A stretch of DNA of 8,491 nt from Paracoccaceae bacterium. Lineage in GTDB: Bacteria; Pseudomonadota; Alphaproteobacteria; Rhodobacterales; Rhodobacteraceae. The notes beneath the pieces are model-generated. The model was not told the origin of the DNA. It was given only the letters and a program-made list of their open reading frames with translations, and ran no database searches. The stretch spans positions 1 to 8,491 of the forward strand of contig JABSSB010000010.1 in NCBI GenBank assembly GCA_013214715.1, written 5' to 3'. A program made the translations under genes and the position numbers. Of this stretch, positions 6,937 through 8,491 are shown in pieces (within the stretch, counting starts at the first letter, position 1; each line of letters begins with the position of its first letter).

Positions 6937-8330
6937 CCCAAGACTGGACCGACTTCGCCCAGAGGCTCGCCCCCGTCGACGTGATCGACGAACCCGTACT
7001 CGTGAAAAAGCGTTCACGCGACTTTTTCTGGTTCAGCCCGATCCTGAACGCCCAATTGAAACGCAGCTTTGGCGATCTGGTCGCACGGCCCACATCCGTG
7101 GAGGAGCTGCGCCATGTGCTGTCTGAGGCCTACAAGGCCGATGTGCCGGTCACCTGCCGCGGCGGCGGCACTGGCAATTATGGGCAGGCTGTGCCGCTGA
7201 ATGGCGGGCTGATCGTCGAAACCACCGGCATGAACCGAGTGCTGGAGATTGGCAATGGCTATGTCCGCGCCGAAGCGGGTGCCTTGATGAAAGATGTCAA
7301 CGCGGCCCTGATCGCGGAGGGCTGGGAAATGGTCATGTTCCCATCGACGCAGGATATCGCGACCATCGGCGGCTTTATCGCGGGTGGCTCTGCCGGGATC
7401 GGCTCGGTCGCCAACGGGCCTCTGCGCGAGGCAGGCAACATCATTGAGCTTAAGGCCCTGTCGGTCGAGGCTGAGCCGCGCGAACATGTCGTGCGCGGGG
7501 ATGACGTGATGCAGCTGCACCATGCCTGGGGGCTGAACGGGGTTCTGACTGAAATCACCCTGCGCACAGTCCCGCATCGCAACTGGATCGGCTGCATGGC
7601 GACCTTTGACAGCTATCGCGACTGCTATGCCGCCGGATATGATCTTGCCGGAGTCGACACTATCGGGCGCAAACTCGCCTCCTCGGTCGATGCGCGCATC
7701 TGCGACTACTTTCCCCGTCTCAAAGGCCATATCCGTGCGGACAAACACCTGCTCGTGGCCCTTGTCCCGGCCGAAGATATGGAACCATTTCGCACTCTGA
7801 TCACCAAGCATGGCGGGCATCTGGACCTTGAATTGACCGATGCCGAGCGTGAGGCCAAGAACATCCCGCATGTCTTCGATTTTGCCTATAACCACACAAC
7901 CTTGCAGGTGCTGAAAGCCGACCGCACGGCGACCTATCAGCAATGCAGCGTGAAAGACCCCGCCGATGCCGACTCGGTGGCCGAGATCGGCCGCGCTCTG
8001 GGCGATGATGTCTGGCAGCATCATGAATTTGCCCGATTTGGCGGTGAAGTGGCGGCCTTCGACCTGCCGGTGATCTGGTTCAAATCCGAAGAGCGCCTGC
8101 GCGAGATCGACGATATCTATCGCGCGCATGGGTTTGGGGTTTATGACGCGCATTCTTTCCATGTCGAATCCGGCGGGCTGCATTCGGCCAATTACACCCA
8201 TCTGGCGTGGAAAAAGCGGCTCGACCCCAAGGGCTTGCTGAACCCCGGCAAATCGCGCGCCTGGGACATGGTCAAACATCTAAGCCCAGAAGAGATCGAA
8301 GCCAAAGCCCTGGAGGAGGATCAGTCATGA
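6933..8330 (+). CDS. FAD-linked oxidoreductase, PCMH/GlcD-like (VAO family)
   Basis: The 465-residue protein has the vanillyl-alcohol-oxidase/PCMH fold used by glycolate oxidase GlcD, D-lactate dehydrogenase and related hydroxyacid or amine oxidases. FAD-binding elements are RPTSVEELRHVL (52-63), the pyrophosphate loop CRGGGTGNYGQ (75-85), and the GGFIAGGSAGIGS loop (146-158). The C-terminus ends the family core with LDPKGLLNPGK (430-440). The positions that carry the His or Cys for covalent flavin in some relatives are Asn/Tyr or absent, so FAD is probably non-covalent. There is no signal peptide or membrane segment. The ATG overlaps the upstream stop, with GGAGA at 6922-6926 6 nt before it. 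It is longer than a bare FAD-binding subunit (GlcE-like), so it probably has its own substrate domain. In the operon it probably oxidises an alcohol, hydroxyacid or amine intermediate; the electron acceptor is unknown. Confidence 0.9.
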   Translation: MTQDWTDFAQRLAPVDVIDEPVLVKKRSRDFFWFSPILNAQLKRSFGDLVARPTSVEELRHVLSEAYKADVPVTCRGGGTGNYGQAVPLNGGLIVETTGMNRVLEIGNGYVRAEAGALMKDVNAALIAEGWEMVMFPSTQDIATIGGFIAGGSAGIGSVANGPLREAGNIIELKALSVEAEPREHVVRGDDVMQLHHAWGLNGVLTEITLRTVPHRNWIGCMATFDSYRDCYAAGYDLAGVDTIGRKLASSVDARICDYFPRLKGHIRADKHLLVALVPAEDMEPFRTLITKHGGHLDLELTDAEREAKNIPHVFDFAYNHTTLQVLKADRTATYQQCSVKDPADADSVAEIGRALGDDVWQHHEFARFGGEVAAFDLPVIWFKSEERLREIDDIYRAHGFGVYDAHSFHVESGGLHSANYTHLAWKKRLDPKGLLNPGKSRAWDMVKHLSPEEIEAKALEEDQS

Positions 8331-8491
8331 TCACCATCCGTCCCCTCACCGATAGCTTCGGTGTCGAAGTCTTCGGGCTGCCGCTGGCAGACGTGACAAA
8401 AGACCATTTGTTCCCAGAATTGCGTCAACTGTTTGAAACCCACTCTGCCTTGCTGTTTCGCGGGCAAGACGTCACGGATGAGACGCATCTG
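8327..8491 (+). CDS. TauD/TfdA-family Fe(II)/2-oxoglutarate dioxygenase, N-terminus only
   Basis: The window ends after 55 codons of this gene. The visible part has the N-terminal pattern of TauD/TfdA: a short strand IRPLTDSFGVEVFGLPLADV (4-23), a helix DHLFPELRQLFETHS, then the strand ALLFRGQDVTDETHL, where family members typically have vLvFRgQ-l-eehl. These enzymes hydroxylate their substrate with O2 and 2-oxoglutarate, often releasing sulfite, an amine or an aldehyde. The iron-binding HxD...H lies beyond the window, so activity cannot be judged. The start is firm: GGAGGAGG at 8312-8319 lies 7 nt before an ATG that overlaps the upstream stop (ATGA). It is the fourth gene of the operon and may carry out the first oxidative attack on the substrate. 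Confidence 0.85.
   Translation, partial: MITIRPLTDSFGVEVFGLPLADVTKDHLFPELRQLFETHSALLFRGQDVTDETHL

Noticed and set aside
7014..8279. 421-codon open frame on the minus strand opposite the FAD-linked oxidoreductase
   Set aside because: The plus strand shows clear FAD-binding motifs over the same bases and sits in an ATGA-linked operon; the antisense translation shows no recognisable domain and is a product of high-GC codon use.

Overview
This is high-GC DNA whose gene families are typical of alphaproteobacteria, most likely Rhodobacterales (Roseobacter-type). The evidence is a 23S rRNA fragment with alphaproteobacterial sequence, a tripartite tricarboxylate transporter (TctA) remnant, and tightly packed catabolic genes joined by ATGA start/stop overlaps. 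The genus is an inference; there is no species-level marker.

Left end (1-492): about 103 nt of antisense 23S rRNA, from the peptidyl-transferase region, runs straight into the last ~115 codons of a TctA-like permease. Neither neighbour belongs next to the other, so this is either a contig-end or library chimera or a real rearrangement. Region 482-2466 (+): a class III (CaiB/BaiF) CoA-transferase and a short citrate-synthase-fold citryl-CoA lyase overlap by 4 bp. With the permease they read as uptake, CoA activation and cleavage of citrate or a citrate-like acid. A convergent FAD-dependent DAO-family oxidase (2463-3794, -) overlaps the lyase gene stop to stop.

Middle (3795-4384): a divergent promoter region with two dyads precedes a 76-residue XRE-type HTH protein. 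After it come two hairpins and the convergent 3' end of a RidA-family gene.

Right half (4385-8491): a RidA-family gene (-) is divergent from a four-gene operon (+): creatininase-family hydrolase, CodA-like amidohydrolase, FAD-linked (PCMH/GlcD-type) oxidoreductase and the start of a TauD/TfdA dioxygenase. All three junctions within this operon are ATGA overlaps. The 138-bp divergent promoter carries several inverted repeats. Together with the DAO-family oxidase, the set looks like a catabolic pathway for a small nitrogen-containing, possibly cyclic, compound: oxidation or hydroxylation, ring or amide hydrolysis, and removal of reactive enamine/imine intermediates. I cannot name the substrate. 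Creatinine- or hydantoin-like compounds come to mind, but key specificity residues differ from the characterised enzymes, so this may be an undescribed pathway.
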